Source of the DNA: Piezodorus guildinii
Taxonomy: Eukaryota; Arthropoda; Insecta; Hemiptera; Pentatomidae
Reading direction: 5' to 3'
Assembly: GCA_023052935.1 (NCBI GenBank)
Contig: CM041297.1
Coordinates: 104,027,563-104,091,562 of the forward strand
Length of the DNA stretch: 64,000 bases
The position numbers were made by a program, and so were the translations under genes. Positions 46,571-57,889 of the stretch are shown here, piece by piece. The first letter of the stretch is position 1; every line of letters begins with the position of its first letter. Under the pieces are notes generated by a model. That model was not told where the DNA came from. It saw only the letters and a program-made list of their open reading frames with translations, and made no database searches.

Positions 46571-46879
46571 TTCATTAACTATTACAAAACCTTTTACTTT
46601 ATTATTATTATTATAAGATTAAAATCAAGTTTCTTAAAAGATTAATTATATTATAATTTATTAAGTGAACACCAAATGTTAATTTTATTTAATGAATTTA
46701 TTTTCTGTAACGAACGATACAAACAGATTAAAATGCAGTAAAAGAATAGAGAACTTGTATGATAGAGGCTTCTGAAAACGTTAATGTTTTATCTCTATCA
46801 GTTTTATTTCCGAGAAGTCAATTTTTTCTGTTGAATGATTGACGCAACTTGTCCTGTTTTAAAAAAGTTATTTTGATTT

Positions 46880-47290
46880 ATGGTTTATAATTTTTAATAA
46901 TTAACCTTTGTAATAGACCAAAAAAAAAAAAAAAATATATCACCTTCAAAATCTGAGGGCTTAAGTTTCAAGATGCGTTGAACCCAAATATAGAATTTAA
47001 AATAATTCGTTTGTCTGCCGTCCGTGGCATTTCTCTAAAACTACCAAAGCATTTTTTATGAAATTTGTCGATGATGCATGTATACATGCAGCTATGATCC
47101 TAACAAATAAACGATAATATCACCTGGTTATTTTTAATATGTCGGCCGATTGAAATTGATTTAATACAATAACTTAGTTATTTTTGAAGATAAAGAAAAA
47201 ATGTATGCGTTTAAAAAAAAAAAAAAAAAAAGCGAATAATTTTAAATACGAGAAAAAAGAAAAAAATTAATTTCCCCCATAGATATGCCC
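46880..47290. repeat. Family E, copy 2
   Basis: Corresponds to 160-560: 'gtttcaagatgcgttgaac', 'ctgccgtccgtggcatttc', 'gttatttttgaagataaag'. No ORF. Confidence 0.55.
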
Positions 47291-47299
47291 ATAACTGAT

Positions 47300-47405
47300 A
47301 TTATTATTGTTATTAATTATTTAATGATACATAGAACTGTATTGTACAACACATCTAGTGAATAGGCTAGAAGAATATAGACATGTAGAGAAGCTACATT
47401 CAATC
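47300..47405 (-). repeat. Jockey-type LINE 3' UTR fragment
   Basis: Minus strand matches the 3' UTR at 6405-6490 ('ctattcactagatgtgttg', 'tacaatacagttct'). No coding part. Confidence 0.6.
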
Positions 47406-48419
47406 ACAATTATAGTACTTTTTGTCAACATTTATTTTTTATTATGAGACAACATTTCATTTCTCTTTGTGATTTAAATATTAATATAAGTAAGAATGTC
47501 AAAATTCAAATTCCTAATAAATGTGAAATCGTTTGATATACAAAGTTTTATCATCTTGAAACTTCAGTGAAGAAAAAAAACTCTCTTTCATTTTAGTTTA
47601 AATTATTGATAAACACCTAGGTTTTGGGTTCTTTTTAATTAATATTTTATATTTAAATTATTCCCATTGGTCTTACAATATTGTCATTTATGCAAATAAA
47701 TAAAAGTGTTTAATATACTGACTTCAAAATAAAATTATTAAAATATAAGCACATCTTCCTATGAAGTGTATGTAAATAGGGTATGCATAAAAAAAAAATT
47801 GTAAGACAAATTATTGTAACAAAAATAGAAGATTTACTTTTTTTTTCTGTTATGAAGATGATAATTTACATGAGATATTAAACTGAATTTCTCGAATAAT
47901 GATTATAATCTCTTTGTAGAAGGGTCTTAATGATGCAAAAATAATAAAAACATCAATATAATTAATACTTATTACTGGGAATCACTTCAGTAATACATAA
48001 ACGGTACTTCTTCAAATTATAAATGCTTACTAATTTTCCTGTTTGTGCAATGATATAATTATAAGGTATTTAGTTCATTTATTAGTGACATTTCATTAAT
48101 TCCAATAGAAGGATTATCTTAAAATCATTATCATTATTTTTTTTTTACATTGAAGAACTAGTGACGATCATAATACAAGTACAAGCCTAACAGAACTAAC
48201 CTAGAAAAGTTAAAACTGAGTCCGAAGTGTGCCAAAGTATTGTCCTTGACATTCTCAGTCTGCCCGTACTCGTCATCATCGAATATCGAACTCAAACATT
48301 TTAAGAAATTTGTTAGATATATCTAAATATATATCATCCGATATATTGTATAACAGTGCTTTGAAGATTTTATGAGGTTTTTTTTTTTTTTTTTTTTAAT
48401 GATCTACTTACCCTTATTC
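47406..48419. other. AT-rich intergenic DNA
   Basis: Nothing supported. Confidence 0.45.
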
Positions 48420-48600
48420 GAAATATATATGCAGTCAATGGAATAAACATTTTAGGTCCCACTGAGTCAGATAGCAAAATATATAGTAAATTCAGGAAAA
48501 AAAAAAAAAAATATATAGTCAAGGTAGGTAAGTGACATACATGTTACAGTAACTTTTTTATCCTAATCGATTTTCTGTAAGTACCTATTTAATTCTTTAA
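48420..48600 (-). repeat. Highly decayed family A fragment
   Basis: Weak matches to right-end blocks ('ggaataaacattttaggtcc', 'actgagtcagata') and to 'gttacagtaacttttttatc'. Confidence 0.35.
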
Positions 48601-48961
48601 ATATACACATTTTTCACCAAAAAGGCCCAAAACGTTAAGCTCGTAATATACTGTTCTCCATTATCAAATAGGTTTAATCACAATTAAACATAATGTCCTG
48701 GATTTTTTAATTGCAATTATTCGGAATTACTCAATATGCAAATTAAAAATAAAATTAAAAACGGAGCTTGAGTATTACACAACACAATGCTGATAATTCC
48801 TTTTCTAAATCATCCTTATAAACCCATCAAATTGATAAAACGATTAAATTATTTATAAATTAATGTTACACCATAAGAAACACTATAAATCATATAGAAA
48901 AAAAATATATTATCTACTCATGACATTATTACTCCATTAAGAAAAATCTGGCGTGGACAAC

Positions 48962-49030
48962 TCCTCTCGTTAAAGATCCCTATCATAATTAAACCTGGAT
49001 AGGCGAAATTTAGGAAAAAGATAAATAAAT
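48962..49030 (+). repeat. SINE family 2 fragment
   Basis: 'ctcgttaaagatccctatc' and 'taaacctggataggcgaaat' match the family body. Confidence 0.55.
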
Positions 49031-49423
49031 AAATACTTCTTGTACATATTTATTCCAATAATATTTTAATACTAAATTTCTAGATTCCTTCAACAGTATT
49101 TTAAAGATACCGTCTGCGGTTTCTTTAATGCTAGGAAGCAACTTACAAAGCAATTCAAGAAACAAAACGACCTAGACATGAATAGAGACGTCACGTGGAA
49201 ACGAAGGTCAATGCTACAATCTAAAACTATTGGCATGCAGTGCATGGCGCTAAATGGAAACATCACTTTTTTAAGGATATTAAGTTATTAAAATAACGTT
49301 GATTTATAAAAAAAAAGAAAGTTGAGAAGGAAAGTTAATTTTAAAATATTATACATTATTTTATAAGAGTTAAAACAAGTTGTAATAATATAGAAAAATG
49401 CATATAGAAAAAAAAATTGTGAG
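49031..49423. other. Intergenic stretch
   Basis: Nothing supported. Confidence 0.4.
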
Positions 49424-50046
49424 CACAACACACGACTTTCACTTACCTCCGTTGTTACAATCAATTCAAGAATTGTTAAATGCATTTAGAAATTAAAATA
49501 AATTGTTAAAGAATTAATTACCTAGAGTTTTATTAGAATCGTGTGTTTTATTAAATTATCTATTAAATTATTACCTAAGATAATCAGTTAGTTTTATCGG
49601 CTTTTCATCACTCCTCTTTAAGTTTTACACTTTTGTGTATAAGATAATATTTATTCTAAAATCTTTAGCTATCGAACGGTACATTAAACACCTATATTAT
49701 TTTTTGTATGTAATATTAATATGTAACACAAAAATTGCATGAAAAAATACGTTTGCTCATTTTTCCTTTCATTGGATATCTAATTCGTTTAAATTATATA
49801 TTTATTCGTTTTTTATGAATGCTACTAAGTTGATATAGTTTATTTGTTTAAATACACAAAATTGAAGATACTTCAGAAGAAGGAAATTTAAAAGATCTGC
49901 ATTTAAGCCCGGTACGACTATTTCAATCAGGATGAAACCTACATGATATTAAAGCTTATTAAATAGTATATTGATATGGCGAGTTTAATAAAAATTGTTA
50001 AAGCCGTTTTTGAGAAAATCGTAAAAAAGCACAAAATGCAAGGAAC
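49424..50046 (+). repeat. Family A repeat, right-truncated copy
   Basis: Begins at the left terminus (gagcacaacacacgactttc) and ends near 'cgtaaaaaagcacaaaatgc', about two-thirds of the way through the element. Confidence 0.7.
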
Positions 50047-51623
50047 GTAGTTTTATAACATATATAGAACTATTTAAAGGTTTGTATTTGAATAGTTCAA
50101 AAAATATCAGTATGCGCTATTATGTTCATATTTTTTTTTTTAATAAGTTTATAAGGTTTATTTTTTTTAATTTTTGGCTTTATTATTATTTGTATTCATT
50201 TATTTAGCAACATTATGATTTGTCACAATAATAATAATAGTTCGGTAAGATCATATCCATACAATATTCGCCGTATAAACGATAGAAAAGTCAAATTACA
50301 TATTGGGTTTATAATAAGAAATGTATGCTTTTGATTTTCTTAAATAGACTCACAACACTTTCAAAGTCAACGAAATGCGAAATTAATGCATCACTAAATA
50401 TTAAATATGGAATTTCAATTGAATCATACTGATTTTTAACGAAAGTTTTATTAAATATGTTGCATATTAATAATATTTATTATAGGTTTGTATTTATATA
50501 TTATATTTTTCATGAAAAACTTGTTGAAAGAATCATGAGGAGGAAAATAATTATGTAATACAAAGCAATTTAGCAAACATAAATTATGTAGTATAATCTT
50601 AAAACTAACTATTATGTCTTTGCGGATAATGGACGTAAAAAACTTTCAGAGGTATTACATTTGTAATTTCATTAACTACGTTAGTTTATATTAACAAAAT
50701 TACGAAAAGTTTAAGGGATATTTTTTGGAACCGTTTCTTGACAAAACTCTCATAGAAAATTACATTCAATGTTACGATTCTCACTAGGACATACACCACT
50801 CTCAAAGAAAAAGATTTATTTGTGTAAGTCAAGGGTAAATTTTTGTAAATTTCAAATTCTTATTCTTACAATTGTTTTATATTGGAGTAGAATCAAGTTT
50901 CGGATATTGCTTATTCTGAATAGTAATCACAGTATGTCTTTTAAAAAACTTTTAAATAGCAATGAATTACTGGTTTTTGACTTTGAAAAAATGGTCAACA
51001 CAAAATACAATATTTAAAAATTGTCATATTTCAATTCAGCTATTTTATTAAATATTGATAATAAACCCTCAAACAGCAATATGAAATGTATTTTTGCATT
51101 CTTGTCGCCGTGATCACCATCTGTGCAAATAGACTAACGTTATCTTAACAAGTCTGGTTTTCAATCATGCAACTACATTTTAATGCAACATTCACTAAAT
51201 TTACAATAAAAATCTCTTTTAAACACTAATTTTAAGTTGTTAAATATTAAAATATTTAGCGTGAAGAAAATAATTTCCGAAACAATAATACATGTGTTAT
51301 TTTTTGAACAGCAAATATCTATTACGAAAAATATGTGATTTAACTAGTGCTATTTCATAGGAGTAAATTTTATATAACCATTTCGATCAGTACAAAATTT
51401 CATAGCCGTAATTTTATTTTTTTTAAATCTCATTTTCATTATTTCCAAGAATAATAATTTAAATGAAATAATTACTCCAATTTAAATAACAGAGATGAAA
51501 AACACAATAATTCCTTTCTTCAAAAGAATGAAATCATAGTTGCATGAAACATATTGTTATTTAATATTCAATCAGGTATTCAATTTACTCTGACTGTTAA
51601 ATCTTGTGCAGTAAAAACTAAAG

Positions 51624-51625
<2 letters not shown>
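50047..51625. other. AT-rich intergenic DNA
   Basis: About 1.6 kb without a recognisable gene or repeat. The 82-codon frame at 50769-51017 has no family match. Confidence 0.45.

Positions 51626-51700
<75 letters not shown>
51626..51700. repeat. (TA)n microsatellite
   Basis: About 37 TA units. Confidence 0.95.
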
Positions 51701-51702
<2 letters not shown>

Positions 51703-51839
51703 TGTGTATGTGTATGAAAGCATATGTGTATATATATATATTTTATTTATTCTTTTATCATACATTTTAACATAGTTATATAATTTCATGACAAATCGTA
51801 AGACGATTATTGGTGAATTTTACAATATTTTGTACTTTT

Positions 51840-51945
51840 AGATCTAATTTGTTCCACTGCACCTGAAGATGGCATTGTAGCCGTAACGTAGTGCGATTTT
51901 TTTTCAATAAATGAGTGGTGAAGTAGACATCATCCTCCAATTTTA

Positions 51946-51948
<3 letters not shown>
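51840..51948 (+). repeat. Penelope-like terminus (decayed hammerhead-like)
   Basis: CTGAAGA at 51863-51869, hairpin ggc..gcc (51871-51882), then GTAACGT in place of GAAAC, followed by an A/T-rich tail 'ttttttcaataaatgagtgg'. Same layout as the 28.1-kb motif. It ends where a (TA)n tract and the foldback element begin. Confidence 0.4.
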
Positions 51949-52004
<56 letters not shown>

Positions 52005-52005
52005 C
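51949..52005. repeat. (TA)n at left edge of foldback
   Basis: About 28 TA units immediately outside the palindrome. Confidence 0.95.
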
Positions 52006-52010
52006 ATTTC

Positions 52011-52178
52011 CAAGTCAATTGTAACCTTTTCCAAGTCAAATGTAACTTTTTCCAAGTCAAATGTAACCTTTTCCAAGTCAAATGTAACCCTTTCCATTTC
52101 AAATGTCATCTTTTCCAAGTCAAATGTCACCTTTTCCATTTCAAATGTTACCTTTTCCAAGTCAAATGTCACCTTTTT
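52011..52178 (-). repeat. 21-bp tandem array, left arm
   Basis: Eight units of 21 bp (complement of gtnacatttgacttggaaaag). Two alternative unit types differ at 'gacttg' versus 'gaaatg'. Because 21 is divisible by 3, one frame stays open and encodes a heptad-like KVTF(D/E)(L/M)E repeat. Confidence 0.9.
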
Positions 52179-52396
52179 CTTCACTTCTAGCCTTAAATAT
52201 TCCGTTTTATTTATTTATTTATTGAAAAATAATTAGTTTAATTAACATTATGAGTTTTTTAATCATTTTGGCATATAATAAATGATATTTTTTTTGGGTC
52301 TCTTAGATATTTGATATCAAGTTCTGTTTTTTACTAGCTAATATTTAAAAAAATTAATTATCGTCTATTTAGTTTTAAGATAGTTGTTGATTTTGA

Positions 52397-53640
52397 TTTT
52401 TTAGATAGGAGGGGTAGTTTTTTGGAATAATTAATGTGTTTTCGGGTATTATAATTAAATTTTTCGAGCTGTATTTTTGATCGCTCGCGTGCATTTTAAC
52501 TCGCATTAAATTTTAATGTTTTTTATTGATATAGGGATTAATTAATGTGCTTTCGGGTGGTTATGATTACGTTTTTCGAGCTGTATTTTTTATTGCTCAT
52601 GCGTATTTCAACTCGCATTTACTTTTAATGTTTTTTATTGATATAGGGATTAATTATTTTGCTTTCGGGTGGTTATGATTACGTTTTTCGAGCTGTATTT
52701 TTGATCGCTCGCGTGCATTTTAACTCGCATTAAATTTTAATGTTTCTTATTGATATAGGGATTAATTAATGTGCTTTCGGGTGGTTATGATTACGTTTTT
52801 CGAGCTGTATTTTTTATCGCTCATGCGTATTTCAACTCGCATTTACTTTTAATGTTTTTTATTGATATAGGGATTACTTAATGTTCTTTCGGGTGGTTAT
52901 GATTAAGTTTTTCGTGCTGTATTTTTTATCGCTTTCGCTTATTTTAACTAAAATTCATTTTTTATGTTTCATATTGATATAGGTGTTGAAAATTGTGTTT
53001 TCGGGTCCTATAATTATGTTTTTTTAGTTTTATTTATTTATCGCTCCCGCGCATTTTAACTCGAATTTACTTTTAATGTTTTTTATTTATATAGGGATTA
53101 ATTATTTTGCTTTCGGGTGGTTATCATAAGGTTTTTCGAGCTGTATTTTTTATCGCTCATGCGTATTTCAACTCGCATTTACTTTTAATGTTTTTTATTG
53201 ATATAGGGATTACTTAATGTTCTTTCGGGTGGTTATGATTAAGTTTTTCGAGCTGTATTTTTTATCGCTCCCGCTTATTTTAACTAAAATTTATTTTTTA
53301 TGTTTCATATTGATATAGGTGTTGAAAATTGTGTTTCGGGTCCTATAATTATGTTTTTTTAGTTTTATTTATTTATCGCTCCCGCGCATTTTAACTCGAA
53401 TTTACTTTGAATGTTATTTATTTATATAGAGATAATTAATGTGCTTTTGGGTGGTTATGATTACGTTTTTGAGCTGTATCTTTTATCGCTTATGCGTATT
53501 TCAATTCGGATTTACTTTTGATATTTTTTATTGTTATAGACGTTTGTAATTATCTTTTCGGGTCTTGTGATTACGTTGTTTAAGCTGTTTTTATTGTCGC
53601 TTGCTCTCATTTAAACTTGCATTTGCAGTGGTCTTTCTTT
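52397..53640 (+). repeat. 112-bp tandem array, left arm (11 units)
   Basis: Unit starts near 'gggattaatta' at 52397, 52528, 52639, 52751, 52864, 52976, 53088, 53200, 53311, 53423 and 53532. Every unit has 'tttcgggtggttatgatta', 'cgagctgtatttttta' and 'atcgct'. Units fall into types by the sequence after 'gctc': U1 (gcgtgc), U2 (atgcgt), B (ccgctta), C (ccgcgca), D (divergent). Order: U1 U2 U1 U2 B C U2 B C U2 D. Confidence 0.85.
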
Positions 53641-54190
53641 GTTTTTGTTTTAGAGGATTCTCATAACGTGTTTTGAACTTTATTCTTTTATGCGCTTGGG
53701 AATTTCTACAAACCGTAGGTATTATGTTATAATATGATGTAAAAATTATTTATTGTTTTTTTTGCAGGATCTGATTACATTTTTGATTTGGACGTTACAT
53801 TGCGATTGCGCATTCTTCTAGATCACTTTTCATTTAAGTTAAAATGTGCACTAGCTATAAATAAATGTCATAAACTCTATTAGTATTCCCGAAAACACTA
53901 TGAACGATCCCTCTATCGAATATTTATGAAATAGAAACAGTAACAAATTTGGTTCAAATAATGTTATCAGAACACCCGAAAATAGAATAAACGATTCCTC
54001 AATTGAATTATCAAATAATTGTAAGACCAAGTTAGGAAGCGGATCCTTTACAAAAGATTTAGTTGAAAAAATTACTCAGGACGCTAGAAAAGGAACTACA
54101 ACTAATCCTTTAATAAAATAATAATAATAAAAAAAAAAAAAAAACCTATACGATGTATATTCCAGCAACGTTATAATGAGAACCAAAAAC
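53641..54190. other. Central spacer of the foldback
   Basis: Not palindromic. Contains diverged single traces of the 112-bp unit (cccgaaaacac at 53899, cccgaaaatag at 53979). Also holds an open stretch ending LGSGSFTKDLVEKITQDARK..LIK with a stop at 54119-54121, followed by AATAA repeats and an A-run (54129-54144). This may be a retroposed 3' end or chance. No transposase motif seen. Confidence 0.4.
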
Positions 54191-54870
54191 AAAACAATCA
54201 ATCCCAATATCAATAAAAAAATATCAAAAATAAAGGCGAGTTGAAATCCGCACGAGTGATAATAAAAAAGCTTTTAAACATTTTTATAACCCCGCGAAAA
54301 CACAAGGATAGATCTCTATAAAAATAAAAAGATTAAAAGTAAATAGAAGTTGAAATACGCATGAGCGATAAAACATACAGCTCGAAAAACGTAATCATAA
54401 CCACCCGAAAGCAAAATAATTAATCCCTATATAAATAAAAAACATTAAAAGTAAATTCGAGTTAAAATGCGCGGGAGCGATAAATAAATAAAACTAAAAA
54501 AACATAATTATAGGACCCGAAAACACAATTTTCAACACCTATATCAATATGAAACATAAAAAATAAATTTTAGTTAAAATAAGCGAGAGCGATAAAAAAT
54601 ACAGCTCGAAAAACTTAGTCATAACCACCCGAAAGCAAAATAATTAATCCCTATATCAATAAAAAACATTAAAAGTAAATGCGAGTTGAAATACGCATGA
54701 GCGATAAAAAATACATCTCGAAAAACGTAATCATAACCACCCGAAAGCACATTAATTAATCCCTATATCAATAAAAAACATTAAAATTTAATGCGAGTTA
54801 AAATGCACGCGAGCGATCAAAAATACAGCTCGAAAAATTTAATTATAATACCCGAAAACACATTAATTAT
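54191..54870 (-). repeat. 112-bp tandem array, right arm (6 units)
   Basis: Unit joints at about 54202, 54312, 54424, 54536, 54648 and 54761. Reading inward from the outer edge the types are U1 U2 B C U2 D, i.e. the left-arm order without its duplicated U1-U2 and B-C-U2 blocks. Confidence 0.85.
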
Positions 54871-55122
54871 TCCAAAAAACTACCCCTCCTATCTAAAAAA
54901 TCAAAATCAACAACTATCTTAAAACTAAATAGACGATAATTAATTTTTTTAAATATTAGCTAGTAAAAAACAGAACTTGATATCAAATATCTAAGAGACC
55001 CAAAAAAAAATATCATTTATTATATGCCAAAATGATTAAAAAACTCATAATGTTAATTAAACTAATTATTTTTCAATAAATAAATAAATAAAACGGAATA
55101 TTTAAGGCTAGAAGTGAAGAAA

Positions 55123-55290
55123 AAGGTGACATTTGACTTGGAAAAGGTAACATTTGAAATGGAAAAGGTGACATTTGACTTGGAAAAGGTGACATTTGAA
55201 ATGGAAAGGGTTACATTTGACTTGGAAAAGGTTACATTTGACTTGGAAAAAGTTACATTTGACTTGGAAAAGGTTACAATTGACTTGGAA
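55123..55290 (+). repeat. 21-bp tandem array, right arm
   Basis: Mirror image of 52011-52178, eight units with the same order of variants apart from one base change (one unit reads gtgaca versus atgaca). Confidence 0.9.
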
Positions 55291-55293
55291 ATG

Positions 55294-55294
<1 letters not shown>

Positions 55295-55356
<62 letters not shown>
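55295..55356. repeat. (TA)n at right edge of foldback
   Basis: About 31 TA units. Confidence 0.95.
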
Positions 55357-55357
<1 letters not shown>

Positions 55358-55475
55358 CCAATTATGTTTAGTTGCAGTGTTGAAAAGGATCCTATGTGTA
55401 TTTATGGACGGAGGATCGAAACGTCCAAATAAAGAAAATTAAGAAGGAGTATTAGTTTAATGACCTAAAACCCGA
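55357..55475 (+). repeat. Penelope-like terminus (different subfamily)
   Basis: 'ttgaaaaggatcctatg', 'ggaggatcgaaacgtcc' and 'aaataaagaaaattaag' follow the layout core, hairpin (GGATCC..GGATC), CGAAACGTC, A-rich tail. The first core block is altered (TTGAAAA). Confidence 0.35.
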
Positions 55476-55526
55476 ATTATTTAAAACAAAATTATAATAT
55501 AAAAAAGGGTCGATTAATTAATTTCT

Positions 55527-55530
<4 letters not shown>

Positions 55531-55595
<65 letters not shown>
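55531..55595. repeat. (TA)n microsatellite
   Basis: About 32 TA units. Confidence 0.95.
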
Positions 55596-55597
<2 letters not shown>

Positions 55598-55599
55598 AT

Positions 55600-55945
55600 T
55601 TGAAGTTTTTCTTAAGTATCAGTCGGTCAAGCAATCATCTTCTCCATGAAAGACTTTACGAAGAGATCGCCGCGAGGAAACTGCATTGACGAGACTTCGC
55701 ATTGGACATAGCAGACTCACATGTCCATTTCATCCTCAGGCAGCCCGAACCAATGTGTGACTTGTGTAGAGCGCCTCACTCAATAAAACGTATATTTGAG
55801 AAGTTCCCCCAATGTCTATGTACAAATGGATAAATTTAATCTAACAAGATCGCTGAGTGAGAGCTTGAACGACTGTGGGGAAAAAATTAGTCCACTGCTG
55901 AAGTTCATCAAAGAGTGTCATCTACTCTAGGAACTATAAAGAAAA
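55600..55945 (+). pseudogene. Non-LTR retrotransposon C-terminal relic
   Basis: The frame reads RRGNCIDETSH / TRLRIGHSRLTCPFHPQAA (the T-R-L-R-x-G-H-x-x-L-T motif), then the Cys-x-x-Cys and H..C-P positions with frameshifts, ending in A-rich sequence at 55935-55950. The family is jockey/I-like by motif; several stops. Confidence 0.6.
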
Positions 55946-56430
55946 AAAAAGGATTGTAATCAATTAATTTTTAAAGAATAGATAAATGGAAATTGGTTTG
56001 CGCTATTTTATTTTAAAAGAGCAAAAAAAAAAAAAAAACTATGAACATAAATATATTCGGTGCTAATAACCAATAGGTTATTATCATGACAGTAAAAACA
56101 GATTCGAAATAAAATAAAATAAACAAAGTTTTTATTATAAAAAGACTAAAGTCCTTAAGAATAAAAAGAAAATACAGCCCTGATGACCGGAAGAGTGTTG
56201 ACATTTGTTTGAAAATCAAAAGCTAAATCTAAAATAATAAATTGAGGTTATAAACTATGTACATATTTACAAATCGTTCATTGGAGAAAATGAAAATAAT
56301 ATAAAAACACAGAAAAATGGTTATTTGTAGCTATTGGATTTGACAATAGTAATTTATTGAATACCGATAAAAATCATATTAACTACACTAAATTATTTTT
56401 GAATTATTAAAATTATTATTTAAATTATTT
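55946..56430. other. AT-rich intergenic DNA
   Basis: Nothing supported. Confidence 0.4.
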
Positions 56431-56720
56431 TGGGATCACTTGTAGCTGGGTGGCTAGCGTAACAGCCTCCCATGCTAAAGGTCACGGGTTCAATCCCGCA
56501 GGTGGTCCTAGGATTTTTTAATGGGAGTAAAAAATCCTTAGTTACGCTGTCCTTCGGAGGGGACGTTAAAAGGTGGTCCCGAGCCTGTGCGATGTCAGGT
56601 ACTCATTAAAGATCATATCCTAATAAAACCTGGATAGGCAAAATTTAGGACTCCCACTGTAGCATCGTCCGATTAGCCATAGTAGCATAAAGTGACGTTA
56701 AATAAATAAACAAACAAACT
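56431..56720 (+). repeat. SINE family 2, best full-length copy
   Basis: tRNA-like head at 56432-56508 with A-box-like TAGCTGGGTGGC (56443-56454) and B-box GGTTCAATCCC (56487-56497). It is followed by the body ('ctgtccttcggaggggac', 'cgatgtcaggtactcatt', 'tggataggcaaaatttagg') and tail 'taaataaataaacaaacaaa'. The head is SINE, not an isolated tRNA gene: the family body follows directly. Confidence 0.85.
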
Positions 56721-56759
56721 AAATTATTTTGCGAGGATATAAGGAGAATTCAGGAAGAC

Positions 56760-57030
56760 AATAAGTAATGTGTATAATTCTATAATGAAGACCGCATTTT
56801 AGTCCACAAACTGTTTGGAATAAAAACGGCTATAAAGTGGGTTAAGGAAGTAAAACAAGATCTTGAACGAGCTGGAATCAGAATTGAAGGAATAACGACC
56901 AGGAAATATTTGAAGAAAAAGTCTTGAAGAGTTATTTCCAAGTAAAACACAAGAAGGTAAAAACGGGAACCCAGTAAGAAATTGAAATGTGCTTCAAATT
57001 AGTCTACCATCGTGATCTCCAAATGGTCTA
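56760..57030 (+). pseudogene. Possible LINE C-terminal relic
   Basis: One frame reads TAIKWVKEVKQDLERAGIR then IEGITTRKYL. This resembles the W-x-x-x-V-x-x-D-L-x-x-x-G-I..D-R-x-x-x-R ending of some non-LTR ORFs. Followed by stops. Weak evidence. Confidence 0.35.
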
Positions 57031-57391
57031 ATCGAATAATAATAAAAGACCGCATTCTCATAGAAAACTAAACATTTAAATGTCCAAAAATTATAATATA
57101 ATGCCATAAGCATCCACTAATAATGTGCTTTGTATAATTTATTATACTAATGCAAGGGATTCTTATCTAACCTTGTATTTGAGTATCGATCAATGAAATT
57201 GATGAAACATATTTTAATACAACAATAAATCACCGATTACATCAAATCTAGATGAATGAGAAATCTGAGCTATAAATTTAATATTATCCATAATAAGAAA
57301 AAAACGGTATTTCCCCTGAAAAGAGAATATTTTTTCGAAATTCCGGTTAGTTTGATATTTCATATATAAGTAAGTTATTGTATGATATGAT

Positions 57392-57410
57392 GATACACAC
57401 ACACACACAC

Positions 57411-57492
<82 letters not shown>
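57392..57492. repeat. (CA)n plus (TA)n compound microsatellite
   Basis: About ten CA units then about 38 TA units with one ATTA interruption. Confidence 0.95.
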
Positions 57493-57494
<2 letters not shown>

Positions 57495-57870
57495 GTAGGA
57501 ATCGGCTCCGTAAAGACACAAATAAGGGAAGATTGAAACTGCCTAAACTGCATAAAAAATCAATTTCTATAAACGCAAAACAAAGATATCATAGCAGAGT
57601 AATAAGACTACGAGCACTTAATGCAGCAGAATAAATTGACATTCTTAAGAAGGGGAGATAAAAATTGTTCGGAAAATACTTGTGGCGAAAAAGCAACTAG
57701 ATACTTAAAAACAAAAAATAAATAAATAAATAACTCTATAAAATTCCCTCCACCATCAAACGAAACTTGGAGAAGCGGGTCAGTTTCTTTGAACACATAA
57801 AAAGAATGGAGGAAAGTAGACACACCAAACTGGGACTGTCGCATGGACCATGGATCATGTCAATACTTTT
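57493..57870 (+). pseudogene. LINE C-terminal relic
   Basis: At 57760-57845 the frame RNLEKRVSFFEHIKRMEESR resembles the R-R-L-x-W-x-G-H-V-x-R-M-x-x-x-R motif. Upstream SINAKQRYHSRVIRLRALN may belong to the same decayed element. Stops and frame changes present. Confidence 0.4.
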
Positions 57871-57889
57871 TAAAACATTAAATTTTGTT

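Larger units (their letters stand above)
52006..55294. mobile_element. Foldback-like element: giant palindrome with tandem-repeat arms
   Basis: The sequence from 52006 ('gcatttccaagtcaattg') rightward is the reverse complement of that from 55294 leftward. Each arm consists, from outside in, of a 21-bp tandem array, about 220 bp of unique sequence, and a 112-bp tandem array. The centre (about 53640-54190) is not palindromic. The left arm is about 1.6 kb and the right about 1.1 kb; the difference is five extra 112-bp units. Such long inverted repeats containing tandem subrepeats are the hallmark of foldback-type transposons. No transposase is visible. Both edges abut (TA)n tracts, so target duplications cannot be read. 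Confidence 0.85.

Noticed and set aside
52011..52178. CRISPR array
   Set aside because: Contiguous 21-bp units without unique spacers, in an insect-type genome.
51930..55371. ORFs reading KVTFDLE repeats followed by Ile-Tyr runs as real proteins
   Set aside because: They are created by the 21-bp array running into (TA)n. They occur in both arms as mirror images and have no other domain.
56432..56508. Stand-alone tRNA gene
   Set aside because: A and B boxes are present, but the sequence continues into the SINE family 2 body found in five other places, and acceptor pairing was not convincing.
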